Shown: piece by piece, positions 8,587 to 17,280 of the stretch
Numbering within the stretch: the first letter of the stretch is position 1
Layout: the number at the start of each line of letters is the position of its first letter
Source of the DNA: Rhodobiaceae bacterium
GTDB lineage: Bacteria > Pseudomonadota > Alphaproteobacteria > Rhizobiales > Tepidamorphaceae
NCBI GenBank assembly: GCA_020637985.1
Contig: JACKJK010000005.1
Location: forward strand, 248,001 to 312,000
Direction of reading: 5' to 3'
Length of the DNA stretch: 64,000 nt
Program-made: the position numbers and the translations under genes
The notes under the pieces: model-generated
Told to the model about the DNA's origin: nothing
The model's input: the letters and a program-made list of their open reading frames with translations, nothing else
Database searches by the model: none

Positions 8587-11259
8587 CTATTCCGCACCCT
8601 TGGTGACGAAGGCTTTTACCGCGTCCGTCTCGCCGGGGCCGGCGCCTGCGGCCCGCACGCGCTCGATGATCGCTTCTCGCTGTACCACCAGCACGTCGCC
8701 GCCTTTCTTGGCGACCAGGATTCGCGTCTGCTCGGTCTCGACGAGCTGGACGCTTCCCGGCATCGCCGGCGCTGGCGTGTCCGGGTCCTCCTGTTCGCGC
8801 TGTGCCTTCTGCATCTTCGCCTGCCAGACCTCGATGCGCACCAGCGTGCTCTTCTGGCGTTCTTCGTCACCGGTCGTTTCCATGCGCGCAACGGCGAGAT
8901 TGTAGCCCTTGCGGTAGATGTCCTGCGCTGCCTCTGTCTGCCCTTGTTCCATCAGCAGGTCGCCGAGGCTCTCGTAGTTCCTCTCGAGCGCCTGGCGCAC
9001 GGTGCTGTGGTCGGGAAAATGCTTGGAAAGGGTGTTGAACAGGCCGCGCACCTCTTCCAGCACGGCGCGCGAAACCGATGGGGGAACGTCCGTGCCGCGG
9101 AATTCCTGGGCGAGGTTGGCGACCATGTTGCTGGCCGACTCGGTCGCGGTCTTCAGCGCGGTTTCCGCCTCGTCGCGCGCCTTGACAGCCTGTTCGCTCG
9201 CCGCCACCGCGCGCTTGCTTTCCTCCACCGCGCGCTGGCTTGCCGCCTCCGCCGTTTCCTTGGCTTCCGTCGCTTCCTCCCATTGCTGCACCGCGACCGC
9301 CCCGATGATGAAGAAGACGACGGCGGCTGCCGCCGATCCCCAGGTCACGAACCGTTGCAGGCGCAGCTTGCGCGCTTCCTCCGCGCGTGCTGCCAGGTCC
9401 GACCGGCGGATGAAATCGCGCTCGCGTTCGCCGAAGCGGTCGGGGTGTTCGATCAGCCAGTGCCGCGCCCGCTCCAGCAGGACCCCGCTGGCAAGCCCCT
9501 TGTTGCGTTCGGCGTCCGCCAGCGCCGTCCAGTCGGCGAGCAACTGGTCGAGCCGCGACTTGCCGACCAGGAAATCGCGCTCCGCGTAGATCCAGCCGGC
9601 GACCTCCGGCCAGCGCCGCAGGATCGCCTCGTGCGCGACCTCGTAGGTCACGCCGGGTCCGCTGTCGCCTTGCTGTGTCGCGCTGACCAGCAGGCGGTGG
9701 TTGACGAGGTGGCGCACCAGCGGACGCGCCTCGTCGGGAATTTCGCCGAGGTGCGCAACCCGCCGGCGCGGGTCGGCGTCGGCCGCCTCCAGCGTCACCA
9801 GCCACGGGATGAAGGCGGCCTGCGCCAGCGCCAGCATCTCGGGAAGCGTATCGGGAAGCGCCGGGTCTTCGCGCGCTTCGCTGAACGCCTGGTCGACCGC
9901 CTTGCGGATCGCCCCCGTGAGCCCGCCGAGCCGCTTCTCGTAGCCGGCAAGGGTCATGCGCTCCTGCGCGGGCTCGAGCGACGAAAGGCGCTCGAGCGTG
10001 AAGCCGAGCAGGGGCAGCGCGTCGTCCTGGTTGAGATCGCCGAGCAGCTTTTCCGTCAGCGCCGGTTCGACCCGCAGCGGTGGCGAGGCATAGCGCGCCG
10101 GGCCCTCGATCACGGCCTTGAAATTGGCATGCGACATCGGGCCGAGACTGAACAGCGTCGAGGTCAGTTCCGCCATGCGCGCATCGGTCTGCAGCTCGGC
10201 GTAGTTGTCGGAGCGGATGGTGGCGACCGCGAACGCGTTGGCGTCGCGCCCAAGCGCCTCCACGATCAGCTCGATCGTCTTCTCCGCCTCGCGGTTCTCG
10301 GCGGTATACAGCTCCTCGGCCTGGTCGATGGGCAGGATGATGCTGGGGGGCTGGCCCTCGAATGCCTGTCCGGTTGCCTCGGCGTAGCGCCTGAGCCGGT
10401 CCATCACCTTGTCGCGCTCGCGCGCGAACGCCGCCACGATGTCGTCGGCGCTCTTGACGTTCTTGCCGAGCACCTTGTTCAACCCGCCGGGCCCGCTCAG
10501 CGCCGCGTTGCCGGGCCGCAGGATCGGCAGTGCGATGAAGTTCTCCGCATCGTTTCTCAGCCGCGCGATGAGGCCGGCGCGCAGGAAGGACGATTTGCCC
10601 GCCCCCGACGACCCCAGGATCACCAGCAGTTGCGGGATCGAATCCGATCGCATGCGCCGCAGCAGGTCGAGTGCCCCGGTGATGGCGACGTCGCGCCCGA
10701 AGAACACGGCGGCATCCTGCACGTCAAGCGCTTCCAGGCCGCGGTAGGGATTGCGGGCCGCCTCTCCCGGTGGCGGCCACGCGAAGGAGGATGGATCGAG
10801 CCCGGCGCGCTTGAGGCCGATGCCCAGGCGTTCGTAGCCGCTCTCGCGCGTTGCCGGGTCGGAGATGTCGGCCATCTGGAAATGCGACACCAGTTCGCGC
10901 GGCAGCGCTTCGAAGGGCGTCGGCTTGATGAGGACCGGGAAGATGCGCTTGCCCAGTTGCACCGCCAGCAGGAATTCCGTGCGGCACCAGTCCGACGCCA
11001 GCCACTCGGGCGAAACGAGCACGACGACCGCGGCGCACTGCTCGCCGGCCTTTTTCAGTTCGCTCTGCCAACGTTCGCCGGGCGCAAGTCCGGCGTGAGG
11101 GTCCAGGTCGAGGAAGACCTCCGCATAGCCATTGGCCTTCAGCCAGGCGTGGACGTCCTGCGCCTCGGCGTTGTTGCGGCTCGAATGGCTTATGAAAAGG
11201 ACACCCACGTACCGTTCCTCTTCACGGCGGACCAGACCCTTCCGGCGAACCCGGCGCAT
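8587..11259 (-). CDS. TIR-nSTAND1 ATPase with membrane helix and TPR-like tail, candidate defence sensor
   Basis: An 890-residue multidomain protein. Residues 19-135 form a TIR domain: VLFISHSS (box 1) and SDWCRTEF with Glu95 at the position of the catalytic Glu of NAD-cleaving TIRs. Residues 170-420 form an nSTAND1 NTPase: NPYRGLEALDVQDAAVFFGR lead, Walker A GSSGAGKSS (216-224) and Walker B-like ILPIDQAEEL (Asp312). A helical region with the STAND-typical YEVAHEAILRRWP (539-551) follows, then a membrane helix (about 637-657), an Ala/Glu-rich coiled coil (660-710) and a TPR-like segment (about 735-795). STAND proteins of this type sense a ligand with the C-terminal part, oligomerise, and activate the N-terminal effector. 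Anti-phage NAD depletion is therefore a plausible inference. It has its own transcript between two polyamine genes and no recognisable partner genes. Confidence 0.88.
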   Translation of the reverse strand: MRRVRRKGLVRREEERYVGVLFISHSSRNNAEAQDVHAWLKANGYAEVFLDLDPHAGLAPGERWQSELKKAGEQCAAVVVLVSPEWLASDWCRTEFLLAVQLGKRIFPVLIKPTPFEALPRELVSHFQMADISDPATRESGYERLGIGLKRAGLDPSSFAWPPPGEAARNPYRGLEALDVQDAAVFFGRDVAITGALDLLRRMRSDSIPQLLVILGSSGAGKSSFLRAGLIARLRNDAENFIALPILRPGNAALSGPGGLNKVLGKNVKSADDIVAAFARERDKVMDRLRRYAEATGQAFEGQPPSIILPIDQAEELYTAENREAEKTIELIVEALGRDANAFAVATIRSDNYAELQTDARMAELTSTLFSLGPMSHANFKAVIEGPARYASPPLRVEPALTEKLLGDLNQDDALPLLGFTLERLSSLEPAQERMTLAGYEKRLGGLTGAIRKAVDQAFSEAREDPALPDTLPEMLALAQAAFIPWLVTLEAADADPRRRVAHLGEIPDEARPLVRHLVNHRLLVSATQQGDSGPGVTYEVAHEAILRRWPEVAGWIYAERDFLVGKSRLDQLLADWTALADAERNKGLASGVLLERARHWLIEHPDRFGERERDFIRRSDLAARAEEARKLRLQRFVTWGSAAAAVVFFIIGAVAVQQWEEATEAKETAEAASQRAVEESKRAVAASEQAVKARDEAETALKTATESASNMVANLAQEFRGTDVPPSVSRAVLEEVRGLFNTLSKHFPDHSTVRQALERNYESLGDLLMEQGQTEAAQDIYRKGYNLAVARMETTGDEERQKSTLVRIEVWQAKMQKAQREQEDPDTPAPAMPGSVQLVETEQTRILVAKKGGDVLVVQREAIIERVRAAGAGPGETDAVKAFVTKGAE

Positions 11260-11417
11260 CGTCCATGCGCCCTAACCGGAATACAATAGCGCAATTTTGC
11301 CGGGAAAAGGGCCGCAGCTTGGCGAAAATCACGCATTCATGATGCCGGCAGATGACAGCCCGACGCCCGCGGCCTATGCTCGCGCCGTTCCGCTCTCAAC
11401 CTTTTCCGGCGCATATC

Positions 11418-12806
11418 ATGAACGACATCAGCCACCAGGCGGGCGCAGCGGGGGCCGACGCCTCCGAGGCCGAGGCCTTCTTTGCCGCCAATCCCGACAT
11501 CGAGACGATCCACATGCTGGTGCCCGATACCAACGGCATCATGCGCGGCAAGTGGGGCCCGCCAGACCTGGCGCGCAAGGCATTCGCCGACGGCGTGCAA
11601 CTGCCGCTGTCGATCTTCGGCCTCGACGTGTGGGGCAGGGAGGTTCCCGAGACGAACCTGCACATCGAGACCGGCGACCGCGACGGCACCTGCCTGGCGG
11701 TGTCCGGCACGCTGAAGCGCATCACCTGGTCGGAGCGCCCCAGCGCCCAGCTCCTGATGGGCATGTACGAGCCGGACGGAACGCCCTGGTTCGCCGACCC
11801 GCGCCATGTGCTGGCGCGTGTGCTGGACCGCTTCAAGGCAAAGGGGCTTACTCCCGTTTGCGCCTTCGAGCTGGAATTCTACCTGCTCAAGCCGGACTTC
11901 GAGACCGACGCCATGTCGAGCCCTCTGCCGCATACCGGCCACATGACCGGACCCGAGCGCCAGCAGATGTACTCGATCAACACGCTGTCGGGCCTGGAAG
12001 AGTTCTTCGCCGGCATCCACGAGGCCGCCGCAGCCCAGGGCCTGCCGGTCGACACCATCATCTCCGAGGCAGGCCCCGGCCAGTTCGAGATCAACCTGTT
12101 GCATCGCGCCGATGCCATGCGCGCCGCCGACGAGGCGCTGCTGCTGCGCCGCATGATCGCCGGCGTTGCCCGCCGCAACGGCCACCGTGCCTCGTTCATG
12201 GCAAAACCCTTCCAGGACTGGCCCGGCAACGGCATGCACGTGCATGTCAGCCTGCAGGACGAGGCGGGCCGCAACATCTTCGCCGACCCGCAGGACGGTG
12301 AGACGAAGCTGCGCCACGCGATCGCCGGCGTTCTCGAAACCATGCCCGAGGCGCTGGCGGTCTTCGTCAATTCCTTCAATGGCTACCGCCGGCTCGCGCC
12401 CGGCAGCTACGCCCCGACGCGCGTCGCCTGGGGTGAGAACAACCGGTCGGTGGCCGTACGCATCCCCTCCGGCAGCGCCAAGGCGCGCCGACTGGAACAC
12501 CGCATCGCCGGCGCCGACGCGCACCCCCACCTTGTCGCCGCCGCCATGCTGGCGGGCCTGCTGCATGGCCTGGAGACCGGCGCCGAGCCCCCGCCCGCTG
12601 TCATCGGCAACGCCTACGAAGGCGGGGGCACGGGGGCGGAACTCACCGACTACATGGAGGAGGCGGTGGAAGCGTTCGAGTGTTCCGACTTCATCGCCGA
12701 TGCGCTGGGTGCCGACTTCCGCCTCGTGTTCTCCGAACTCAAGAAGGCCGAGCAGGCCGTGTTCGACGAGCGCATTTCGCGCCTCGAGCACGAAACCTAC
12801 CTGTAA
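11418..12806 (+). CDS. Second glutamine synthetase family protein, PuuA-like
   Basis: A second GS-superfamily ligase of 462 residues. It shows PDTNGIMRGKW near the N-terminus, FELEFYLLKP, SEAGPGQFEINL, GNGMHVHVSL, and NNRSVAVRIPSG followed by EHRIAGADAHPHL. These give the glutamate, ATP and metal ligands in family order. It clearly differs in sequence from the PuuA-like protein at 6963, so this is a paralogue with a possibly different amine preference. The start is the ATG at 11418 (MNDISHQ); the ribosome binding site is weak and the frame stays open 22 codons upstream. It reads toward potFGHI, 251 nt ahead, which suggests a role with imported polyamines. Confidence 0.85.
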   Translation: MNDISHQAGAAGADASEAEAFFAANPDIETIHMLVPDTNGIMRGKWGPPDLARKAFADGVQLPLSIFGLDVWGREVPETNLHIETGDRDGTCLAVSGTLKRITWSERPSAQLLMGMYEPDGTPWFADPRHVLARVLDRFKAKGLTPVCAFELEFYLLKPDFETDAMSSPLPHTGHMTGPERQQMYSINTLSGLEEFFAGIHEAAAAQGLPVDTIISEAGPGQFEINLLHRADAMRAADEALLLRRMIAGVARRNGHRASFMAKPFQDWPGNGMHVHVSLQDEAGRNIFADPQDGETKLRHAIAGVLETMPEALAVFVNSFNGYRRLAPGSYAPTRVAWGENNRSVAVRIPSGSAKARRLEHRIAGADAHPHLVAAAMLAGLLHGLETGAEPPPAVIGNAYEGGGTGAELTDYMEEAVEAFECSDFIADALGADFRLVFSELKKAEQAVFDERISRLEHETYL

Positions 12807-13057
12807 AGGGGTATGGAAACCGATTCCGCCCTGGTCCGATAAATGCGATTGCAAAATGGCGGCTTGGCCTGCTTAACTTCGCCGCATGAGCTGGGTTTTC
12901 ACATTTGCCGGGCCCGATCGGGGCATGGCTGGGGGGAAACCGGCCGGAAGGCCGAAAGGGCAATCATGCAAGCCCGGTGGCCGCAAACACAAGAATGCCG
13001 GGGGACGGGATCAACAACGCCCGACCGCGAAACACACCGGCAACAGAGGAGAATGGC

Positions 13058-14158
13058 ATGAATCGTTTCGCTGCGATCGTCGCGACGTCGGCGCTGGCGC
13101 TCACTGTGGGGGCATTCTCCGCCTCCGCGCAGGACCGCGTCGTCAATGTCTACAACTGGTCCGACTACATCGACGAGGATATCCTCACGGAATTTACTGC
13201 CGCGACCGGCATCAAGGTCGTCTACGACGTCTTCGATTCCAACGAGGTTCTCGAGACCAAGCTGCTTGCCGGCTCGACCGGCTATGATGTCGTCGTTCCC
13301 TCGGGCACCTTCCTTGCCCGCCAGATCCAGGCCGGCGTCTTCATGAAGCTCGACAAGTCGAAGCTGCCCAACCTGGGCAACATGTGGGACGTCATCGCCG
13401 AGCGCACTGCCAAGTACGATCCCGGCAACGAGTACTCGATCAACTACATGTGGGGCACGACCGGCATCGGCTACAACGTCGATAAGGTCGCGGAGGCCCT
13501 GGGCGATGGCGCGCCGACCGACAGCTGGTCGCTGGTCTTCGATCCCAAGAACATGGAAAAGCTCGCCAAGTGCGGCGTGCACGTCCTCGATGCACCGGTC
13601 GAGCTGATCCCGGCGGCGCTCAACTACATCGGTGAGGACCCCGATTCCAAGGATCCCGACGTCATCGCCAAGGCCGAGGGCGTGCTGATGGCGGTGCGTC
13701 CCTACATCCAGAAGTTCCACTCGTCCGAGTACATCAACGCGCTCGCCAACGGCGATATCTGCGTGGCGATCGGCTGGTCTGGCGACGTCCTGCAGGCGCG
13801 TGACCGCGCCGCCGAGGCCAACAACGGTGTCAGCGTCGAATACGCCATTCCGAAGGAAGGCGCCCTGATGTGGTTCGACCAGATGGCCATTCCCGCCGAC
13901 GCCAAGAACGTCGACGAGGCGCACGCCTTCATCGACTACATCATGGACGCGCACGTTGCCGCCAAGGCGTCGAACTACGTCTATTACGCCAACGGCAACA
14001 AGGCCTCGCAGGAGTTCCTCGAAGAGGACGTGATCGGCGACCCGGCGATCTATCCCACGCCGGAGGCCACCAGCCACCTCTACACGACGACACCCTATGA
14101 TCCCAAGTCGCAGCGCGTGGTGACGCGTCTGTGGACAAAGGTGAAGTCGGGAAGCTGA
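13058..14158 (+). CDS. potF: Putrescine/polyamine ABC transporter substrate-binding protein PotF
   Basis: Periplasmic receptor of the PotFGHI importer, 366 residues. The start is set by AGGAG seven nt before the ATG at 13058; a signal peptide (MNRFAAIVATSALALTVGA through SASAQ) follows. The mature protein begins VVNVYNWSDYIDED, the standard opening of PotF/PotD proteins whose Trp and Tyr contact the polyamine. The YSINYMWGTTGIGYN and AIGWSGDVLQARDRA segments are also characteristic. It is the first gene of a four-gene transport set. A large palindrome at 14171-14196 separates it from potG and may keep receptor mRNA more abundant than the rest. Putrescine rather than spermidine is inferred from the family and neighbours. 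Confidence 0.93.
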   Translation: MNRFAAIVATSALALTVGAFSASAQDRVVNVYNWSDYIDEDILTEFTAATGIKVVYDVFDSNEVLETKLLAGSTGYDVVVPSGTFLARQIQAGVFMKLDKSKLPNLGNMWDVIAERTAKYDPGNEYSINYMWGTTGIGYNVDKVAEALGDGAPTDSWSLVFDPKNMEKLAKCGVHVLDAPVELIPAALNYIGEDPDSKDPDVIAKAEGVLMAVRPYIQKFHSSEYINALANGDICVAIGWSGDVLQARDRAAEANNGVSVEYAIPKEGALMWFDQMAIPADAKNVDEAHAFIDYIMDAHVAAKASNYVYYANGNKASQEFLEEDVIGDPAIYPTPEATSHLYTTTPYDPKSQRVVTRLWTKVKSGS

Positions 14159-14170
14159 CGAAACCCAGGC

Positions 14171-14196
14171 AAGGCCCGGTCCGCGGACCGGGCCTT
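14171..14196 (+). terminator. Perfect 26-bp palindrome between potF and potG, attenuator or mRNA-stabilising hairpin
   Basis: AAGGCCCGGTC and GACCGGGCCTT pair over 11 bp around CGCG, 12 nt after the potF stop. The tail (GTCGTATG) lacks a T-run, so partial termination or 3'-end protection of potF mRNA fits better than a full stop. Such an arrangement would let the binding protein be made in excess of the membrane components. Confidence 0.7.
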
Positions 14197-14259
14197 GTCG
14201 TATGTGGTTGACTTGTACTGCGCCGGTGCGCGGCGCGGGCGGATTTCGGGGGCGAGGGG

Positions 14260-15462
14260 ATGGCCAGGAAGGCGAGCGCCGCGAAGGCGGCTTCGGCGAA
14301 GGCGAAGACACCCGGCGGTGGCAAGAATGTCGGACCGGTGCGGCGCACCTTCGCGCCGTGGAACGATCCCGCCGCCAAGCCGTTCATCCTGTTCGAGAAC
14401 GTCACCAAGCGCTTCGGCGATTTCGTCGCCGTCAAGAATCTCACGCTCGGCATCCACGAGCGCGAGTTCTTTTCCCTGCTCGGGCCGTCGGGTTGCGGCA
14501 AGACCACCCTGCTGCGCATGCTCGCCGGCTTCGAGACCCCGAGCGAAGGCCGCATCCTGCTCGACGGTCAGGACGTGTCCACCGTGCCGCCGTATCGGCG
14601 CCCGGTGAACATGATGTTCCAGTCCTACGCGCTGTTCCCGCACATGAACGTCGCCGACAACATCGCCTTCGGCCTCAAGCAGGACAAGATGCCGAAGGGC
14701 GAGATCGCCGACCGCGTCGACGAGATGCTGAAGCTGGTCAAGCTGGAGCCCTTCAAGACCCGCAAGCCGCACCAGCTCTCCGGCGGCCAGCGCCAGCGCG
14801 TCGCCCTTGCCCGCTCCATCGCCAAGCGGCCCAAGGTGCTGCTGCTGGACGAGCCGCTCGGCGCGCTCGACAAGAAGCTGCGCGAGCAGACCCAGTTCGA
14901 ACTGACCGACCTGCAGCAGCAGCTCGGCCTCACCTTCCTGATCGTCACCCATGACCAGGAGGAGGCGATGACCGTCTCCGACCGCATCGCCGTCATGGAC
15001 CACGGCGAGATCGTCCAGGTGGCGACGCCGGCGGAGATCTACGAGTACCCGAACTCGCGGTATGTCGCCGACTTCATCGGCGACATCAACCTGATCGAGG
15101 GAACCGTCGCCTCGGTGCGGTCCGGCAAGGTCACCGTCGACACGCCGGATGCCGGCAAGCTCGTCGTCCAGCAGGATATCGCCGCGGACGTCGGCCAGAA
15201 GGCATGGATCGCCATCCGGCCGGAGAAGGTCCGCATCGGTCTCGGCAAGCCAGCCGCACGCACCCCGAACGTCATGCGCGGCGAGGTCTGGGACATCGGC
15301 TATCTCGGCGATGTCTCGACCTATCACGTCAGGCTTCCGGCCGGCACCACCGTCAAGGCGCTGCAGGCCAACGCCACCCGCCTCGTCGAGCGCCCGATCA
15401 CGTGGGACGAACAGGTCTACCTGTCGTTCGCCCCCGACGGCGCCGTCGTGCTGCTGAGCTGA
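14260..15462 (+). CDS. potG: Polyamine ABC transporter ATP-binding protein PotG
   Basis: ATPase subunit of the polyamine importer, 400 residues. Walker A GPSGCGKTT lies at residues 75-83, the signature LSGGQRQRVALARS starts at 173, and Walker B ends with Asp197-Glu198 in LLLDEPLGAL. A switch His is in IVTHDQEEAM. The C-terminal 130 residues form the TOBE-type regulatory domain usual for PotA/PotG. An unusual Ala/Lys-rich 25-residue N-terminal extension precedes the family core; a GGCGAGGGG ribosome binding site supports the ATG at 14260. PotH follows 13 nt downstream. Confidence 0.95.
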   Translation: MARKASAAKAASAKAKTPGGGKNVGPVRRTFAPWNDPAAKPFILFENVTKRFGDFVAVKNLTLGIHEREFFSLLGPSGCGKTTLLRMLAGFETPSEGRILLDGQDVSTVPPYRRPVNMMFQSYALFPHMNVADNIAFGLKQDKMPKGEIADRVDEMLKLVKLEPFKTRKPHQLSGGQRQRVALARSIAKRPKVLLLDEPLGALDKKLREQTQFELTDLQQQLGLTFLIVTHDQEEAMTVSDRIAVMDHGEIVQVATPAEIYEYPNSRYVADFIGDINLIEGTVASVRSGKVTVDTPDAGKLVVQQDIAADVGQKAWIAIRPEKVRIGLGKPAARTPNVMRGEVWDIGYLGDVSTYHVRLPAGTTVKALQANATRLVERPITWDEQVYLSFAPDGAVVLLS

Positions 15463-15475
15463 GCGGGAGGCGACG

Positions 15476-16396
15476 ATGGCTGCGCATCAGGACAGGGCAG
15501 GCCGGAGACTGGTGATACTGGTTCCCTACCTGTGGTTGCTCGTCTTCTTCCTCGTGCCGTTCCTGATCGTGGTGAAGATCTCGCTGTCGCAGATCGCGAT
15601 CTCGATGCCGCCTTACATCCCGACCTTCTCGCTCGCCGAGGGCTGGGCCGGTCTGGTCGACGCGTTCAGGCAGTTTTCCTTCGACAACTACCTCTGGCTC
15701 ACCGAGGACGATCTCTACATCCGCTCCTACCTGTCGAGCCTGTGGATCGCCCTCGTGTCGACGCTGATCGCGCTGCTGGTCGGCTACCCGATCGCCTATG
15801 GCATGGCGCGCGCGCCGTCCCACTGGCGCCCGACGCTGCTGATGCTGGTGATCCTGCCGTTCTGGACCTCGTTCCTGATCCGCGTCTACGCCTGGATCGG
15901 TATCCTTAAGCCGGAAGGACTTCTGACGGTCATCCTGCAGACCGTTGGCCTGTTGTCGCCGGACGAGCAGGTGCGCATCCTCAACACCAACACCGCCGTC
16001 TACATCGGCATCGTCTACTCCTACCTGCCATTCATGGTGCTGCCGCTCTATTCGGCCCTGGAGAAGATGGACGGCTCGCTGCTGGAGGCCGCCGAGGATC
16101 TCGGCTGCCATCCTCTCAAGGCGTTCTGGGTCATCACCTTCCCGCTGTCGATCCCCGGCGTCGTCGCCGGCTGCTTCCTCGTCTTCATTCCCGCCGTCGG
16201 CGAATTCGTCATTCCCGACCTTCTTGGCGGCTCGCAGACGCTGATGATCGGCAAGACCCTGTGGGCTGAGTTCTTCTCCAACCGCGACTGGCCCGTCTCC
16301 TCGGCGGTCGCCGTCATCCTGCTTCTGGTGCTGATCGTTCCCATCGTCGCGTTCCAGCGCGCCCAGCAACGCGCCCATGAAAGGGAGGCCGGCTGA
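15476..16396 (+). CDS. potH: Polyamine ABC transporter permease PotH
   Basis: Inner-membrane permease of 306 residues with about six membrane helices; the first is LVILVPYLWLLVFFLVPFL. The cytoplasmic EAA loop that contacts PotG is visible as LLEAAEDLGCHPLKAFWVI. GGGAGG lies a few bases before the ATG at 15476. The stop overlaps the potI start (TGATG at 16394-16398), showing translational coupling. With PotI it forms the channel for polyamines delivered by PotF. Confidence 0.95.
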   Translation: MAAHQDRAGRRLVILVPYLWLLVFFLVPFLIVVKISLSQIAISMPPYIPTFSLAEGWAGLVDAFRQFSFDNYLWLTEDDLYIRSYLSSLWIALVSTLIALLVGYPIAYGMARAPSHWRPTLLMLVILPFWTSFLIRVYAWIGILKPEGLLTVILQTVGLLSPDEQVRILNTNTAVYIGIVYSYLPFMVLPLYSALEKMDGSLLEAAEDLGCHPLKAFWVITFPLSIPGVVAGCFLVFIPAVGEFVIPDLLGGSQTLMIGKTLWAEFFSNRDWPVSSAVAVILLLVLIVPIVAFQRAQQRAHEREAG

Positions 16397-17214
16397 TGAA
16401 CAGGGGCCCGAGCTGGTTCAACATCTCCTCGATCGTGCTGGGGTTCGCGTTCCTCTACCTGCCGATCGTGATCCTCGTCATCTTCTCCTTCAACGAGAGC
16501 CGCCTCGTCACGGTCTGGGCCGGCTTCTCCACCAAGTGGTACGGCGAGCTGTTCCGCAATCAGGGCCTGATGGATGCCGCCTGGGTGACGGCGCGCGTCG
16601 CCTTCGTCTCGGCCAGCATTGCCACCGTGCTCGGCACCCTGGCCGCGATTACCCTGGTGCGCTTCGGGCGTTTCCACGGCCGCACGCTGTTTTCCGGCAT
16701 GGTCTACGCGCCGCTCGTCATGCCCGAGGTGATCACCGGCCTGTCGCTGCTGCTGCTGTTTGTCGCCATCAACTTCGACCGCGGCTTCTGGACCGTGGTC
16801 ATCGCCCACATCACCTTCTCGATGTGTTTCGTCGCCGTTGTCGTCCAGTCGCGCCTCGTCACCTTCGACACCAGTGTCGAGGAGGCGGCGATGGACCTCG
16901 GCTGCCCCCCGGCCAAGACCTTCTTCGTCATCACGCTGCCGATCATCCTGCCTGCCGTGATCTCCGGCTGGATGCTGGCCTTCACGCTGTCGCTGGACGA
17001 CCTCGTCATCGCCAGCTTCACGACCGGTCCCGGCGCGACGACGCTGCCGATGAAGATCTACAGCCAGGTGCGCCTCGGCGTGACCCCGGAGATCAACGCG
17101 GTCTGCACCATTCTCATCGCGCTCGTCACCATCGGCGTGGTGACGGCTTCGCTCATCACCAAGCACCAGGAAGTCGAGCGCAAGCGGGCCGAGGCCGCGG
17201 CGGTTCAGGGCTGA
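16396..17214 (+). CDS. potI: Polyamine ABC transporter permease PotI
   Basis: Second permease subunit, 272 residues and about six membrane helices. The EAA motif reads VEEAAMDLGCPPAKTFFVI, followed by the conserved SLDDLVIASFTTGPGATTLP near the exit loop, which is typical of PotC/PotI. It overlaps potH by one base. A weak GCCGCG/CGCGGC hairpin lies just after it (17228-17243) without a T-tail. It ends the pot operon, and the following asmA gene is convergent. Confidence 0.95.
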   Translation: MNRGPSWFNISSIVLGFAFLYLPIVILVIFSFNESRLVTVWAGFSTKWYGELFRNQGLMDAAWVTARVAFVSASIATVLGTLAAITLVRFGRFHGRTLFSGMVYAPLVMPEVITGLSLLLLFVAINFDRGFWTVVIAHITFSMCFVAVVVQSRLVTFDTSVEEAAMDLGCPPAKTFFVITLPIILPAVISGWMLAFTLSLDDLVIASFTTGPGATTLPMKIYSQVRLGVTPEINAVCTILIALVTIGVVTASLITKHQEVERKRAEAAAVQG

Positions 17215-17280
17215 GCCACGATCCCCTGCCGCGATCTCGCGGCTCTTGAGTGAAAAGCCCTGATAACCGTTCTGCCGGCT

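Noticed and set aside
8569..11289. A 906-codon open frame on the plus strand opposite the TIR-STAND gene
   Set aside because: It is the antisense frame of a high-GC gene; its translation is low-complexity, rich in Arg/His/Gln/Leu, with no recognisable domain, and the minus-strand protein has clear motifs.
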